Shown here one piece after another: positions 26,411 through 35,251 of a stretch of 64,000 nt of DNA; positions within the stretch are counted from its first letter, which is position 1; every line of letters starts with the position of its first letter. The stretch is from the NCBI RefSeq assembly GCF_014203735.1, contig NZ_JACHJQ010000001.1:979269-1043268 (forward strand), in the 5' to 3' direction. Both the position numbers and the translations under genes were made by a program. Origin of the DNA: Actinophytocola algeriensis. GTDB taxonomy: Bacteria; Actinomycetota; Actinomycetes; Mycobacteriales; Pseudonocardiaceae. The notes under the pieces are model-generated. The model was not told where the DNA came from. It ran no database searches and saw only the letters and a program-made list of their open reading frames with translations.

Positions 26411-26763
26411 GTGGAACCCACCGAGAGCGCCGTCCTGGTGCCCTGTGCCGGGACGACGTGGTGTGGCTGGCGCCCGAGCCGGACCGGCCGTTCCGCGCCA
26501 TGACCGGCGCGGTCTGGCGGGCCTTCCCGGACCACCCGCCCTACGGCGGTGAGTTCGACGACATCGTCCCGCACCTGACCGTCGGCCACGCGGACCTGCC
26601 CGCCATGCGGGCCACCGCGGCGGAACTCGCACGGCGCCTGCCGGTACGCGCGCTCGTCGACCGGGTGCAGGTGATGGAAGGGACCGACGCGCCGGACTCG
26701 TGGCGGACGACTGCCGAACTCAGCCTGCGGGGGCCAGCTCCGGGGCCGCGCCCTCCGGGGTGA
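26411..26763 (+). pseudogene. 2'-5' RNA ligase / cyclic phosphodiesterase family gene with internal deletion
   Basis: A well-placed GGAGGA and GTG at 26411 begin EPTESAVLVP, a typical N-terminus of this family. The frame then becomes unrelated, and one frame over the C-terminal half continues intact: VVWLAPEPDRPF, FPDHPPYGGEFDDIVPHLTV with the second H-x-T motif, ending at 26763. The first H-x-T motif and roughly 50 residues are missing at the join, so the gene has lost an internal piece and is frameshifted. A functional product is unlikely. Confidence 0.6.
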
Positions 26764-26811
26764 CCGACGGGAGCCACCTCAGCGGGGCCAGGACCACCGC
26801 ACGTGTCCCAG

Positions 26812-27972
26812 TCAGGCGGACAGTTCCTGCATCGCCGCCGCGAGGCCCGCGAGGTGATCGGTGGCCTCGACCAGTTCGTCGGGCACCGGGTTCGGCGAAC
26901 CGGCTACCACGAGGTGCCCGGCGGCGGCGATCAGTTCCCGGTAGCCGTCGAGCCCGCGCCCGAAATGGGTCAGCAGGCCGTGCGCACCGTCCTCCAGTGC
27001 GGCCCGCTGGTCGGCGGGCGCTTGTGCGACCGCTGCCTCGACCGCCTCGACCTTGGCGGCGATCGTGCGAAGGCGCTGCGCGGTTTCGGTCGCGGTGCGC
27101 TGGGCGTCGTCGACCACGTCCTGCGGTACGGACGGACCGCGGTTGGTGTCGCTGAGCTGGGCCATCAGCTCCTCCAGCGCCGTTTCCGCCTCGATGAGCC
27201 GCTGCATGGGCACCCGCGCGGCCGAGTTCTTGTGCGGCAGCCCGGACCTGGCCGGTGCGGGCACGACGACGGGCACGGACACGGTGGCCGCGACCACACC
27301 GGCGTCGGCCAGCTCCAGCTCCGCGTCTCCCGGCGTGACCACCAGGGCCGCCTCGGCGCGGGCCTTCTTGCGGCGCTTGCGGATCGTCATGGTGATGAGC
27401 AGGGCCAGGACCGCGCCGGCCACCACGATCAGGCCGCCGGTGCTGATGACGCCTTCGATCTTCTTCGCGGCCTCGCCGAGCGCGGCGCCGATCGCGATGT
27501 GCATGGCCGACCAGCAGGCGGCACCGGCCACCACGGCGGGCAGGAACTTGCGGTACGCCAGCCCCGAAGTACCGGCGGCCGCGGGTGTCAGTGTGCGGAC
27601 CACCGGCAGGAACCGGGCGAAGAACACCGCCCACGCACCCCTGCGCCGCAGGATGTCGGTGGCCTTGTCCCAGCCGTCGGCGCCGTACTTCTTGATCACC
27701 TTCGTCTCGCGGAGGGCCGGGCCGAAGCGGCGGCCGATGGCGTAACCGATGGAGTCGCCGATGCCGGCCGCGACGGTGACGACCGCCCACAGCACGAGGA
27801 ACCGGGAGACCGAGTCGACGGTCGTCGCGGCCACCAGGAGGCCACCCTCGCCCGGGGCGATGAAGCCCAGACCGATCGTGCACTCGGCGAAGACCAGCGC
27901 CCCGGTGGCCCCCACCAGCGCGGGCTGCGGCAACGCCTGCAGCCACTCCAGGACGTCGGTCACCAATGCCAC
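26812..27972 (-). CDS. DedA/VTT-family membrane protein with a long C-terminal extension
   Basis: 386 residues. The first about 200 form a DedA (SNARE-associated, VTT) membrane domain: GLGFIAPGEGGLLVAA, a GDSIGYAIGRRFG motif and the ARFLPVVRTLTPAAAG loop with the conserved Arg. DedA proteins act as phospholipid (undecaprenyl-phosphate or phosphatidylethanolamine) flippases or related transporters. Residues about 205-386 are an added cytoplasmic part with a basic stretch (RKRRKKARAE) and helical, Ala/Glu-rich sequence likely to form a coiled coil; typical DedA proteins are about 200-220 residues. GTG start. Confidence 0.85.
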   Translation of the reverse strand: MALVTDVLEWLQALPQPALVGATGALVFAECTIGLGFIAPGEGGLLVAATTVDSVSRFLVLWAVVTVAAGIGDSIGYAIGRRFGPALRETKVIKKYGADGWDKATDILRRRGAWAVFFARFLPVVRTLTPAAAGTSGLAYRKFLPAVVAGAACWSAMHIAIGAALGEAAKKIEGVISTGGLIVVAGAVLALLITMTIRKRRKKARAEAALVVTPGDAELELADAGVVAATVSVPVVVPAPARSGLPHKNSAARVPMQRLIEAETALEELMAQLSDTNRGPSVPQDVVDDAQRTATETAQRLRTIAAKVEAVEAAVAQAPADQRAALEDGAHGLLTHFGRGLDGYRELIAAAGHLVVAGSPNPVPDELVEATDHLAGLAAAMQELSA

Positions 27973-28075
27973 AATCCGCTCCCTCAGATGCTTTGCCCCC
28001 GGCGGCGCGCCAAGTCTGGCACTAGGACCGAGGAAATCACATCCGGGTTCCCCCCGACATCAACCCAGGAGCTGA

Positions 28076-29083
28076 CTAGGCGTGCCTACTCAGGACTGAC
28101 GAGATCTCCTGCGACGCGGGGCCTGCCTCCGCCAGGTGGCGCAGCGCGTCCGGGACTTCCTCGCCGCGGTGGGCGATGGCCTGCGCGTACAGCCGGCCCG
28201 CCCGGTAGGACGAGCGGACCAGCGGTCCGGCCATCACACCGGCGAAGCCGATCGCCTCGGCCGACTCCTTGTGCTCGAGGAACTCCTCGGGCTTCACCCA
28301 CCGGTCGATCGGGTGGTGGCGCAGCGACGGGCGCAGGTACTGGGTGATCGTGATGATGTCGCAGCCCGCGTCGTGCAGGTCCCGCAGCGCGGTGGTGACC
28401 TCGTCGGGCGTCTCGCCCATGCCAAGGATCAGGTTCGACTTGGTGACCAGGCCGAACTCGCGGGCCTTCGTGATCACCTCGAGCGACCGCTCGTAGCGGA
28501 ACGCGGGCCGGATGCGCTTGAAGATCCTCGGCACGGTCTCCAGGTTGTGCGCGAGCACCTCCGGCCGCGCGCCGAACACCTCGGCCAGCTGGTCGGGGTC
28601 CGCGTTGAAGTCGGGGATCAGCAGCTCGACGCCGGTGCCGGGGTTCATCGTGTGGATCTGCCGGACGGTCTCCGCGTACAGCCACGCGCCGCCGTCGGCC
28701 AGGTCGTCGCGGGCGACGCCGGTGACCGTCGCGTACCGCAGGCCCATGGCCTGGACCGACTCCGCGACCTTGCGCGGCTCGGTGCGGTCCAGCTCGGCCG
28801 GGCGGCCGGTGTCGATCTGGCAGAAGTCGCACCGCCGGGTGCACTGCTCGCCGCCGATGAGGAACGTGGCCTCCCGGTCCTCCCAGCACTCGTAGATGTT
28901 GGGACAGCCGGCCTCCTCGCACACGGTGTGCAGGCCCTCACGCCGGACCAGGCCCTTGAGCTCGGTGTACTCAGGGCCCATCTTGGCGCGCGTCTTGATC
29001 CACGCGGGCTTCTTCTCGATCGGCGTCTGGCTGTTGCGGACCTCGAGGCGAAGCAGTTTTCGACCTTCGGGAGCGATCGTCAC
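28076..29083 (-). CDS. lipA: Lipoyl synthase
   Basis: A 335-residue radical-SAM enzyme inserting two sulfurs into protein-bound octanoyl groups. The auxiliary cluster motif is [12 protein letters not shown] and the radical-SAM motif CTRRCDFC; the C-terminal RSSYRAG serine/arginine motif ligates the auxiliary cluster. Its products are the lipoyl domains of SucB encoded at 35249. It works after LipB (33522). GTG start at 29083. Confidence 0.96.
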   Translation of the reverse strand: MTIAPEGRKLLRLEVRNSQTPIEKKPAWIKTRAKMGPEYTELKGLVRREGLHTVCEEAGCPNIYECWEDREATFLIGGEQCTRRCDFCQIDTGRPAELDRTEPRKVAESVQAMGLRYATVTGVARDDLADGGAWLYAETVRQIHTMNPGTGVELLIPDFNADPDQLAEVFGARPEVLAHNLETVPRIFKRIRPAFRYERSLEVITKAREFGLVTKSNLILGMGETPDEVTTALRDLHDAGCDIITITQYLRPSLRHHPIDRWVKPEEFLEHKESAEAIGFAGVMAGPLVRSSYRAGRLYAQAIAHRGEEVPDALRHLAEAGPASQEISSVLSRHA

Positions 29084-29163
29084 GCCGTTCAGGTTACGCC
29101 CCTTGACTGGGTCCGATCCGTCCCGTTAGACACGGCCGACCCTGCTACTCCTGGAGGAAGTTC

Positions 29164-31698
29164 GTGCACGTCAAACGAAGAGTTCTCCTCGCACTCACCA
29201 CAGCCGCGCTGGCAGTGACTTCGCTCACCACACCGGTGGCCGCCGACCCGGCGGCGAACGCCGAGCGGAACTTCGGCAACGGCCCGGAGCGCAACGCGGT
29301 GGCCGCGACCGATCCCGTGGCGGCCGCACGCAGCGCAGGCCCGCTCGGCGAGAACAAGGCGGGTGTCCGGCAGGGCTACCCGCGCAAGACGCAGCTGCGC
29401 GTCTACCCGGAGGACGCGACCGACAAGTCGATCAAGCTGGGCCTCACCCCGTACCACGCGATCGCGCCGAGGCTGAACGAGCTGCAGGCCCGCAGCAACC
29501 GGATCTCCGTCGAGGTCGTCGGCCAGTCCGGGCTCGGCCGCGACCTGTACCTGGTCACGCTGACCGCGCCGGAGTCCGCCCACGAAACGCGCAGGCAGGA
29601 CGCCTGGCGGGCGCTGATCGAGGACGACCCGCGCCGCGCCGCCCGCGACAAGGGCCTCGAACGCGGCTACAAGGCGCCGGTGTGGATCAACAACAACATC
29701 CACGGCAACGAGTGGGAGGGCACCGACGCCGCCCTCCGCCAGATCGAGTACCTGGCGACCTCGAACGACCCGGCGGCCAGGCGCCTGCTCGCCACCAGCC
29801 GGATCTACTTCAACGTCACCGCGAACCCCGACGGCCGCGTCGCTGGCACCCGCGCGAACGCCAACGGGTTCGACATGAACCGCGACTTCGTGACGAACTC
29901 GCAGGCGGAGAACCGCGCCATGCGGGACATGATCATCGACACGCAGCCGGTGATCACACTGGACGAGCACGGCTACGTCGACGGCACGCTGATCGAGCCG
30001 ACCGGCCCGCCGCACGGCCAGAACTACGACTTCGACCTCTACATCGAGCACGGCTACGCCAACGGTCTGGAGATGGAGAAGGCCGTGCAGGCCCTCGGCT
30101 ACCCGGAGGCGCAGGAGGTCGTGGTGCCGTTCCGCGACCTGCCGCCCGGCGAGTGGGACGGCTGGCCGCCGATCTTCACCGCGCAGTACGCGATGTACCA
30201 CGGCGCGGTGTCCTACACCGTGGAGATCCCGCTGCGCGTCAACAACGCCTCCTACGACCAGCTGCCGGTCGAGGAGCTGCGGCGGCGGTCGGCGATCAAC
30301 ACCGACGTGTCGGAGGCGACGATGACGACCACGCTGTCGTACCTGTCGCGGCACCGCGACGAGCTGGTCGACAACCAGATCGAGATCTTCCGCCGCGGTG
30401 CGGCGGGGGAACGGCAGCGGTACCTCCCGGACGGGTTCGTGCCGGGCTTCGGGCCGGAGGACCGGTTCACCACCGAGTTCCCGCGCGCGTACGTGATCCC
30501 GGCCGGTGCCTCGCAGCGGTCGGCCGCGGCCGCCGCACGGCTCGTGGACCAGCTGGTCGCGCACGACGTGCGGGTGCGGCAGGCGACGCGGCCGTTCGCG
30601 CTGAACGGCAGGACCTACCCGGCCGGGTCGTACGTCGTGGACATGCACCAGCCCAAGCGGGGCCTCGCCAACGCCATGCTGGAGGCGGGCAAGGACCTGT
30701 CCTCGGACGCGCCGCAGATGTACGACATCGCGGGCTGGAGCCACCGCCTGCTGTGGGGCGCTTCGGTGGACATCGTGAAGAAGGGGCAGCTGCGGGTGCC
30801 GTCGCGGGACGTCACGGCCGCGTCGCCGACCGGTGGCGTGGACGCCGCGCCGGGCCGCGACCTGGCGCTGCGGGTGCTCGACGGCAAGGACGCGAGTGCC
30901 GTGAACGACCTGCTCGGGCGCGGTACCGAGCTGCGGCGGCGCGCCGACGGGACGGTGGTCGTGCCCGCGGCGGCGCAGGTCGCGGCGCGTGCGGTGGCCG
31001 ACCGGTACGGCGTGCGGTTCACGGCCGCGCCTTCCGGGGACGCCGGGAGCCCGCTGACGCGGGTGACGGTCGCCGCCGCGGTGGCGTCCGACGAGCTGTT
31101 CTCCTTGCGGGAGATGGGTTTCGACGTGCGGCCGGTGTCGACGGCGACGCTCAACGCCGGGTTCGACCTGTCGCGCGCCGACGTGCTCGTGGTGTCGTCG
31201 GGGCTGCGGTACGACCAGCTGGTGCCCGCGGCGAAGGCACAGGTGGACGCGTTGTTCGCCCGCGGCGGCGTGGTCACCCGCGGTGCGACGGGGTCGCGGT
31301 TCAACGCCGATGCCGGGCTGCTGCCGGTGACCGCGGTGCCGGGTCGCGGAGACGCGAACGGGATCGTGGACGTGGACGGTTCCGGTGCGTCCGTGCTCGC
31401 CGGGGCGACGCCGCAGTCGTTCGTGTACTCGCCGCAGTGGTTCACCGGCCTGGGTGCCGGGGTGCGGGTCGAGCAGCGGTACGCGCCCGGGAACCCGCTG
31501 GTCGCGGGGCACTGGCTGTCCAACGACAACGGCTCGGGCGGGCCTCTGCTCGCCGGTGGCCAGGCCGCGGTCGTGTCGGGTGAGTCGGCGACGGGCGCGC
31601 GGGTGCTGATGTTCGGCACCGAGCCGATGTTCCGCAACCACCCGAAGGGGATGTTCGCCCAGGTGGCGGCGGCCATCTACTGGGGCGCCACCCGCTGA
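29164..31698 (+). CDS. Secreted M14 zinc carboxypeptidase-like protein
   Basis: An 844-residue secreted protein with a signal peptide (VLLALTTAALAVTSLTTPVA, cut near AADPA). The M14 domain spans about residues 90-400: zinc ligands His and Glu in NNIHGNEWEG, Arg/Asn in NANGFDMNRDF, a His in LDEHGYVD, and a likely catalytic Glu in YTVEIPL. A C-terminal region of about 400 residues includes a glutamine-amidotransferase-like beta-alpha part (RADVLVVSSGLRYDQL). GGAGGA precedes the GTG start. It should trim peptides or cell-wall stems outside the cell. A hairpin terminator follows. Confidence 0.85.
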   Translation: MHVKRRVLLALTTAALAVTSLTTPVAADPAANAERNFGNGPERNAVAATDPVAAARSAGPLGENKAGVRQGYPRKTQLRVYPEDATDKSIKLGLTPYHAIAPRLNELQARSNRISVEVVGQSGLGRDLYLVTLTAPESAHETRRQDAWRALIEDDPRRAARDKGLERGYKAPVWINNNIHGNEWEGTDAALRQIEYLATSNDPAARRLLATSRIYFNVTANPDGRVAGTRANANGFDMNRDFVTNSQAENRAMRDMIIDTQPVITLDEHGYVDGTLIEPTGPPHGQNYDFDLYIEHGYANGLEMEKAVQALGYPEAQEVVVPFRDLPPGEWDGWPPIFTAQYAMYHGAVSYTVEIPLRVNNASYDQLPVEELRRRSAINTDVSEATMTTTLSYLSRHRDELVDNQIEIFRRGAAGERQRYLPDGFVPGFGPEDRFTTEFPRAYVIPAGASQRSAAAAARLVDQLVAHDVRVRQATRPFALNGRTYPAGSYVVDMHQPKRGLANAMLEAGKDLSSDAPQMYDIAGWSHRLLWGASVDIVKKGQLRVPSRDVTAASPTGGVDAAPGRDLALRVLDGKDASAVNDLLGRGTELRRRADGTVVVPAAAQVAARAVADRYGVRFTAAPSGDAGSPLTRVTVAAAVASDELFSLREMGFDVRPVSTATLNAGFDLSRADVLVVSSGLRYDQLVPAAKAQVDALFARGGVVTRGATGSRFNADAGLLPVTAVPGRGDANGIVDVDGSGASVLAGATPQSFVYSPQWFTGLGAGVRVEQRYAPGNPLVAGHWLSNDNGSGGPLLAGGQAAVVSGESATGARVLMFGTEPMFRNHPKGMFAQVAAAIYWGATR

Positions 31699-31705
31699 GT
31701 GCCAG

Positions 31706-31749
31706 GAAGGGCACCTTCGGAACGCTGAGGCGTCCTGGAGGTGCCCTTC
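31706..31749. terminator. Bidirectional hairpin terminator between converging genes
   Basis: A stem of about 19 pairs with one mismatch and a 6-nt loop, beginning with GAAGGGCACCTTC, the same core as the fab operon terminator at 15004-15046. It lies between the M14 peptidase stop and the stop of the convergent gene. Confidence 0.8.
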
Positions 31750-31755
31750 GCGGCG

Positions 31756-32217
31756 TCAGGCGGAGGTGACCAGGCGGCGGAACAAGCGTTCCACCGGGTT
31801 GCGCCGCGGCGCGGAGGCCGGGGCGGTGCGCTGCAGCGCGACGAACGCGGCGCCGATGGCCGCCTCCTCCGTCTGCGAGTCGCCTGGTTCGGTCAGGCCC
31901 GCGGTGCGGGCCAGCATGCGGTGTTCCGCGTCGATCAGTTGGCGGAGCGCGAGGTTGTCCGCGTGCGCGTCGAGCAGCGCGCGGAGCTCGGGATTGTCCT
32001 CCGCCGTGCGCCGCCACGCCGCGCCGACCGCGTCCACCGGGTCGTCGTGGTCGAGCTCGGCGAGTTCCACGCGGGCCGTGAGCCGCTGGGTCCAGCGGTG
32101 GTGGAGCGCCAGCAGCAGCTCGTGCTCGTCGGGGAAGGCGTCGCTCGTGCGCAGCTCGCCCTGTGCGATGGCCGCGTTCAGTGCGTCTCGGCGGGCGTAG
32201 AAGTCCTGCCAGCCCAT
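31756..32217 (-). CDS. Small helical protein divergent from a TetR regulator
   Basis: A 153-residue protein, mostly alpha-helical by composition, beginning MGWQDFYARRDALNAAIAQ. I do not recognise a named family, though the sequence resembles uncharacterised actinobacterial proteins. The ATG at 32217 is chosen because GGGGG precedes it by 5 nt; in-frame starts at 32244 and upstream would run into operator sites. It shares its promoter region with the divergent tetR gene and its product is probably under TetR control. Confidence 0.65.
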   Translation of the reverse strand: MGWQDFYARRDALNAAIAQGELRTSDAFPDEHELLLALHHRWTQRLTARVELAELDHDDPVDAVGAAWRRTAEDNPELRALLDAHADNLALRQLIDAEHRMLARTAGLTEPGDSQTEEAAIGAAFVALQRTAPASAPRRNPVERLFRRLVTSA

Positions 32218-32241
32218 GGTTGCCCCCTGCGTGATCTCTGT

Positions 32242-32304
32242 CATACCGTCGGTTTTCGACATACCGTTGGTATGGTCGAACAACCTCAACGTACCACCGG
32301 TATG
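32242..32304. promoter_or_regulatory. Multi-site operator between tetR and its divergent neighbour
   Basis: Two good palindromes share the same form: CATACC-GTT-GGTATG at 32260-32274 (extended to TTCGA/TCGAA on its flanks, with one extra base) and CGTACC-ACC-GGTATG at 32290-32304, centres 30 bp apart. A third partial site, CATACC-GTC-GGTTTT, is at 32242-32256, its centre 18 bp from the first. This is what a TetR dimer would bind; the sites cover both promoters. Confidence 0.7.
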
Positions 32305-32342
32305 TGGTCGCTATGTGTCGTACGGTTGTGAGCGTGGTGACA

Positions 32343-32945
32343 ATGCGGTCCAGGCGCGTCGACTATTCCGAATCCACCAGGCAGGCACTGGTCGACTCGG
32401 CGCTTCAGCTGTTCACGAAGCGGGGCTACGCGGCGACGTCCCTCGACGCGATCGTCAAGAGCGCGCGGGTGACGAAGGGGGCGCTCTACCACCATTTCAG
32501 TGGCAAGCAGGCGTTGTTCGAGGCGGCTTTCGACCAGGTCGAGACCGCTGCCATCGCGAAGCTGGCGAACGTGGTGGACGGGGACGGGTCGGCGTGGGAC
32601 CGGGCCATGGCCGGGATCAACGCGTACGTCGGTGTCTGCCTGGAGCCCGCCTACCAGCGGATCGTGATCCACGAGGCGCCCGTGGTGATGGGCTGGGAGC
32701 GGTGGCGTGAGGCCGAGGAACATTTCAGCTACGGGCTGGTGCGGGCGACCGTCGAGTCGTTGATTTCCGCGGGGGAAATCGAGAAGCTGCCGGTCGAGGT
32801 GACCGCCCGCATTCTTTTCGGTGCGTTGTCGGCAGGGGCGGAGACCATCGCCGGCGCGCCCGATCCGAAGAAGGCGGCCGGTGACGTGACGAAAACCATC
32901 ACCGCTGTCATGGCAGGCATGCGGCGGGCCACACTGCCCACGTGA
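32343..32945 (+). CDS. TetR-family regulator
   Basis: A 200-residue TetR repressor. The N-terminal helix-turn-helix is clear (LVDSALQLFTKRGYAATSLD, then VTKGALYHHFSGKQALFEAA). The C-terminal ligand-binding domain (APVVMGWERWREAEEHFSYG) matches a common actinobacterial TetR subfamily. ATG at 32343 is chosen; a GTG at 32337 is equally in frame. The palindromes just upstream suggest autorepression. Downstream an acetyltransferase gene overlaps its stop (GTGA), so the two are probably translated together. Confidence 0.85.
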   Translation: MRSRRVDYSESTRQALVDSALQLFTKRGYAATSLDAIVKSARVTKGALYHHFSGKQALFEAAFDQVETAAIAKLANVVDGDGSAWDRAMAGINAYVGVCLEPAYQRIVIHEAPVVMGWERWREAEEHFSYGLVRATVESLISAGEIEKLPVEVTARILFGALSAGAETIAGAPDPKKAAGDVTKTITAVMAGMRRATLPT

Positions 32946-33547
32946 TCGATCTCGACTGGCCCGTCGAAGCATCCGAGGACCTCCGGGCCGTCGTGCACCG
33001 CGTGCTGCACGACGTGGTCGCCGACGGTGGCGCGGTCGGCTACCCCGACCCGCCTGCCCGGGCGGAGACCGACGCGTGGCTCGACGACGTGCTGGCCGAC
33101 ACCCGGCGCCGGGACGGGGCCATCGTGCTCGCCCGTGTCGACGGCGTCGTGCAGGCCATGGGCACGTGGCGACGCGAGCGCTCACCGGTGTTCCGGACCT
33201 CCGCCGAGGTCGCCAAGGTCATGGCGCACCCGGTCGCCCGGGGCCTCGGCCTCGGCAGACGGGTGGTGTCCGCCCTGGTCGACGACGCCGGGAAGGCCGG
33301 TCTCGAACTGCTCACGCTCGGCGTGCGCGGCAACAACCACGGCGCTAGCCAGCTGTACGAGGAACTGGGGTTCCGCGAGTACGGCCGCCTGCCGAACCGG
33401 ATCGTCGTCGGCGACGACCGGTTCGACGACGTCAAGATGATGCTGCTGCTCGGCTACGCACCTGGCGTGCGGCTGCGTGGCGCCGAGCCGGGCGGCCCTG
33501 GCTCGACCCCGCCGCGGCGGGCTACCGCTGGGCCAGCTCGAAGCTGA
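32942..33547 (+). CDS. GNAT-family N-acetyltransferase
   Basis: A 201-residue GNAT enzyme. The acetyl-CoA pyrophosphate loop is in [15 protein letters not shown] (motif A), with [15 protein letters not shown] as motif B. Substrate unknown: an amine, amino acid or small drug. Overlaps the tetR stop by four bases. The last about 25 residues overlap the 3' end of lipB on the other strand by 26 bp, and may be dispensable. Confidence 0.8.
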   Translation: MIDLDWPVEASEDLRAVVHRVLHDVVADGGAVGYPDPPARAETDAWLDDVLADTRRRDGAIVLARVDGVVQAMGTWRRERSPVFRTSAEVAKVMAHPVARGLGLGRRVVSALVDDAGKAGLELLTLGVRGNNHGASQLYEELGFREYGRLPNRIVVGDDRFDDVKMMLLLGYAPGVRLRGAEPGGPGSTPPRRATAGPARS

Positions 33548-34250
33548 CGCCCGGGCTGCTCGGCGTCCACTTCGGCAGCCAGCGGTCCTCGATCGCCAGC
33601 GTGCCCTCCAGGGCGGCCAGCACGTACTTCTGCGCCAGCGGTGCCACCTCGTCCACGGTGACCGTGCGGCCCAGCTCCCTCGACAGGGACGTCACGCCCG
33701 CGTCGCGGATGCCGCACGGGACGATGCGGTCGAAGGCGGACAGGTCGGCGTTGCAGTTGATCTCGAAGCCGTGCATCGTGACCCCGCGCTGGACGCGGAT
33801 GCCGATCGCGGCGATCTTCCGGTCCCACTGGGTGTCGCTGCCGGGCAGCCACACGCCGCTGCGGCCTTCCACGCGGCCGGTGTGTACGCCCAGTTCGTCG
33901 CACACCGCTATCAGGGCCTGCTCCACCCGGCGCACGTACTGCACCACGTCCACCGGGTCGGACAGCTTGACGATCGGGTAGCCGACCAGTTGGCCAGGGC
34001 CGTGCCAGGTGATCTTTCCGCCGCGGTCCACGTCCACCACCGGGGTGCCGTCGTCGGGGCGCTCGTCCGGTTCGGTGCGCTTGCCCGCCGTGTACACCGA
34101 CGGGTGCTCCAGCAGCAGGAGCGTGTCGGGGCCGGTCTCGTCGGCGCGGGCCGTGGCCACCTCGCGTTGCAGTTGCCACGCCTCGAGGTAGTCGATCGTG
34201 CCGAGCTCGCGGATGTGCACGGGAGCGCCAGACGCGCGACAGGAAGTCAC
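33522..34250 (-). CDS. lipB: Lipoyl(octanoyl) transferase
   Basis: A 242-residue enzyme that moves octanoyl from ACP to lipoyl domains. [18 protein letters not shown] is the family signature, and the catalytic Cys and Lys are in [12 protein letters not shown] and [11 protein letters not shown]. It provides the substrate for LipA (28076) and the acceptor is SucB (35249). A start at the GTG near 34220 is an alternative. The epimerase gene and sucB are encoded upstream on the same strand, as in mycobacteria. Confidence 0.94.
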   Translation of the reverse strand: MTSCRASGAPVHIRELGTIDYLEAWQLQREVATARADETGPDTLLLLEHPSVYTAGKRTEPDERPDDGTPVVDVDRGGKITWHGPGQLVGYPIVKLSDPVDVVQYVRRVEQALIAVCDELGVHTGRVEGRSGVWLPGSDTQWDRKIAAIGIRVQRGVTMHGFEINCNADLSAFDRIVPCGIRDAGVTSLSRELGRTVTVDEVAPLAQKYVLAALEGTLAIEDRWLPKWTPSSPGVSFELAQR

Positions 34251-34294
34251 GATGCCGACCCTACGCCGTCCATTCGCGACACGGGAGAGAACCG

Positions 34295-35176
34295 CTAGAG
34301 CAGCGCGGACAACGTCTCGTCGAGATCAACGTGGCGGTGGGTGAAGCCGTCGCCGGCCAGCGCGGCGGGCACCATGCGCTGGCTGTAGAGGATCTCTCCG
34401 TCGCTGTCGCCGACCGCGAGGCGGAGCACCGGGGACGGCGCGAACCACGGTGCGGGGCGCCGGACCGCCCGGCCGAAGGCGGCGGTGAACTCGGCGTTGG
34501 TGACGGGGTTGGGGGAGCACACGTTCACGGCGCCGGAGACGGAATCGTGCTCGATCACGTGGCGGATGGCCGCGGTCTGGTCGGTCACGTGGATCCACGG
34601 CATGTACTGGCGGCCGTTGCCGAGCTTGCCGCCCAGCGCGAGTTTGAACAGCGGCTTCAGCATGCCGACGAGGCCACCCCTGCGAGCCAGCACGTGCCCG
34701 GTCCGCAACCGGACGACCCGCACGCCTGCGTCGGTCGCGCGTTCGGTCGCGGCCTCCCACCGGCCGCACAGGTCGGCGAGGAACCCGGCGCCCCTCGGCG
34801 CGGACTCCTCGACGACCTGGTCGCCCTTGTCGCCGTAGTAGCCGGCCGCGGACGCGTTCACCAGGAGCGGGATGCCCCGCTCCGCGACGGCCGCGGCCAG
34901 CACCTCGGTCGGCTCGACCCTGCTGTTGACCAGCAGCTGCCTGCGCGCGTGGCTCCAGCGGCCACCCGCGATGGGCGCGCCGCACAGGTTCACCACGGCG
35001 TCCGCGCCGGCCAGCGCCTCGTCGTCGATGCGACCGGCCGGCGGGTCCCACGTGTGTTCGTCCTCGGCGCGGGCGGTGCGCCGGACGAGCCGGAGCACGT
35101 CATGGCCCGCCGACCGCAGCTCGGCGACGAGTGCGGTCCCGATCAGACCGGACGCACCGGCGACGACAACCCTCAC
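34295..35176 (-). CDS. TIGR01777-type NAD(P)-binding epimerase
   Basis: A 293-residue short-chain-like epimerase with [11 protein letters not shown] at the N-terminus and [13 protein letters not shown], the hallmark of TIGR01777 (SulA/YfcH) proteins. A conserved ASAAGYYGD contains the catalytic Tyr position. Function undefined; the gene commonly sits between the dihydrolipoyl E2 gene and lipB in actinobacteria, as here, which suggests a link with lipoate metabolism or the keto-acid dehydrogenase complex. Confidence 0.85.
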   Translation of the reverse strand: MRVVVAGASGLIGTALVAELRSAGHDVLRLVRRTARAEDEHTWDPPAGRIDDEALAGADAVVNLCGAPIAGGRWSHARRQLLVNSRVEPTEVLAAAVAERGIPLLVNASAAGYYGDKGDQVVEESAPRGAGFLADLCGRWEAATERATDAGVRVVRLRTGHVLARRGGLVGMLKPLFKLALGGKLGNGRQYMPWIHVTDQTAAIRHVIEHDSVSGAVNVCSPNPVTNAEFTAAFGRAVRRPAPWFAPSPVLRLAVGDSDGEILYSQRMVPAALAGDGFTHRHVDLDETLSALL

Positions 35177-35228
35177 CGGCCGCTCCCCGCAGGCTCGGAG
35201 CGGCCGTTCGGGTCTCCCAGCTTCATCG

Positions 35229-35251
35229 GTTCGCTCCGCAAGCTCCGCTCA
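35229..35251 (-). repeat. REP-like element at the sucB stop codon
   Basis: A complete copy of the family that starts with the sucB TGA stop (35251-35249) and continues GCGGAGC-TT-GCGGAGC-GAAC. The direct repeat of GCGGAGC separated by TT is the core. Confidence 0.75.
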
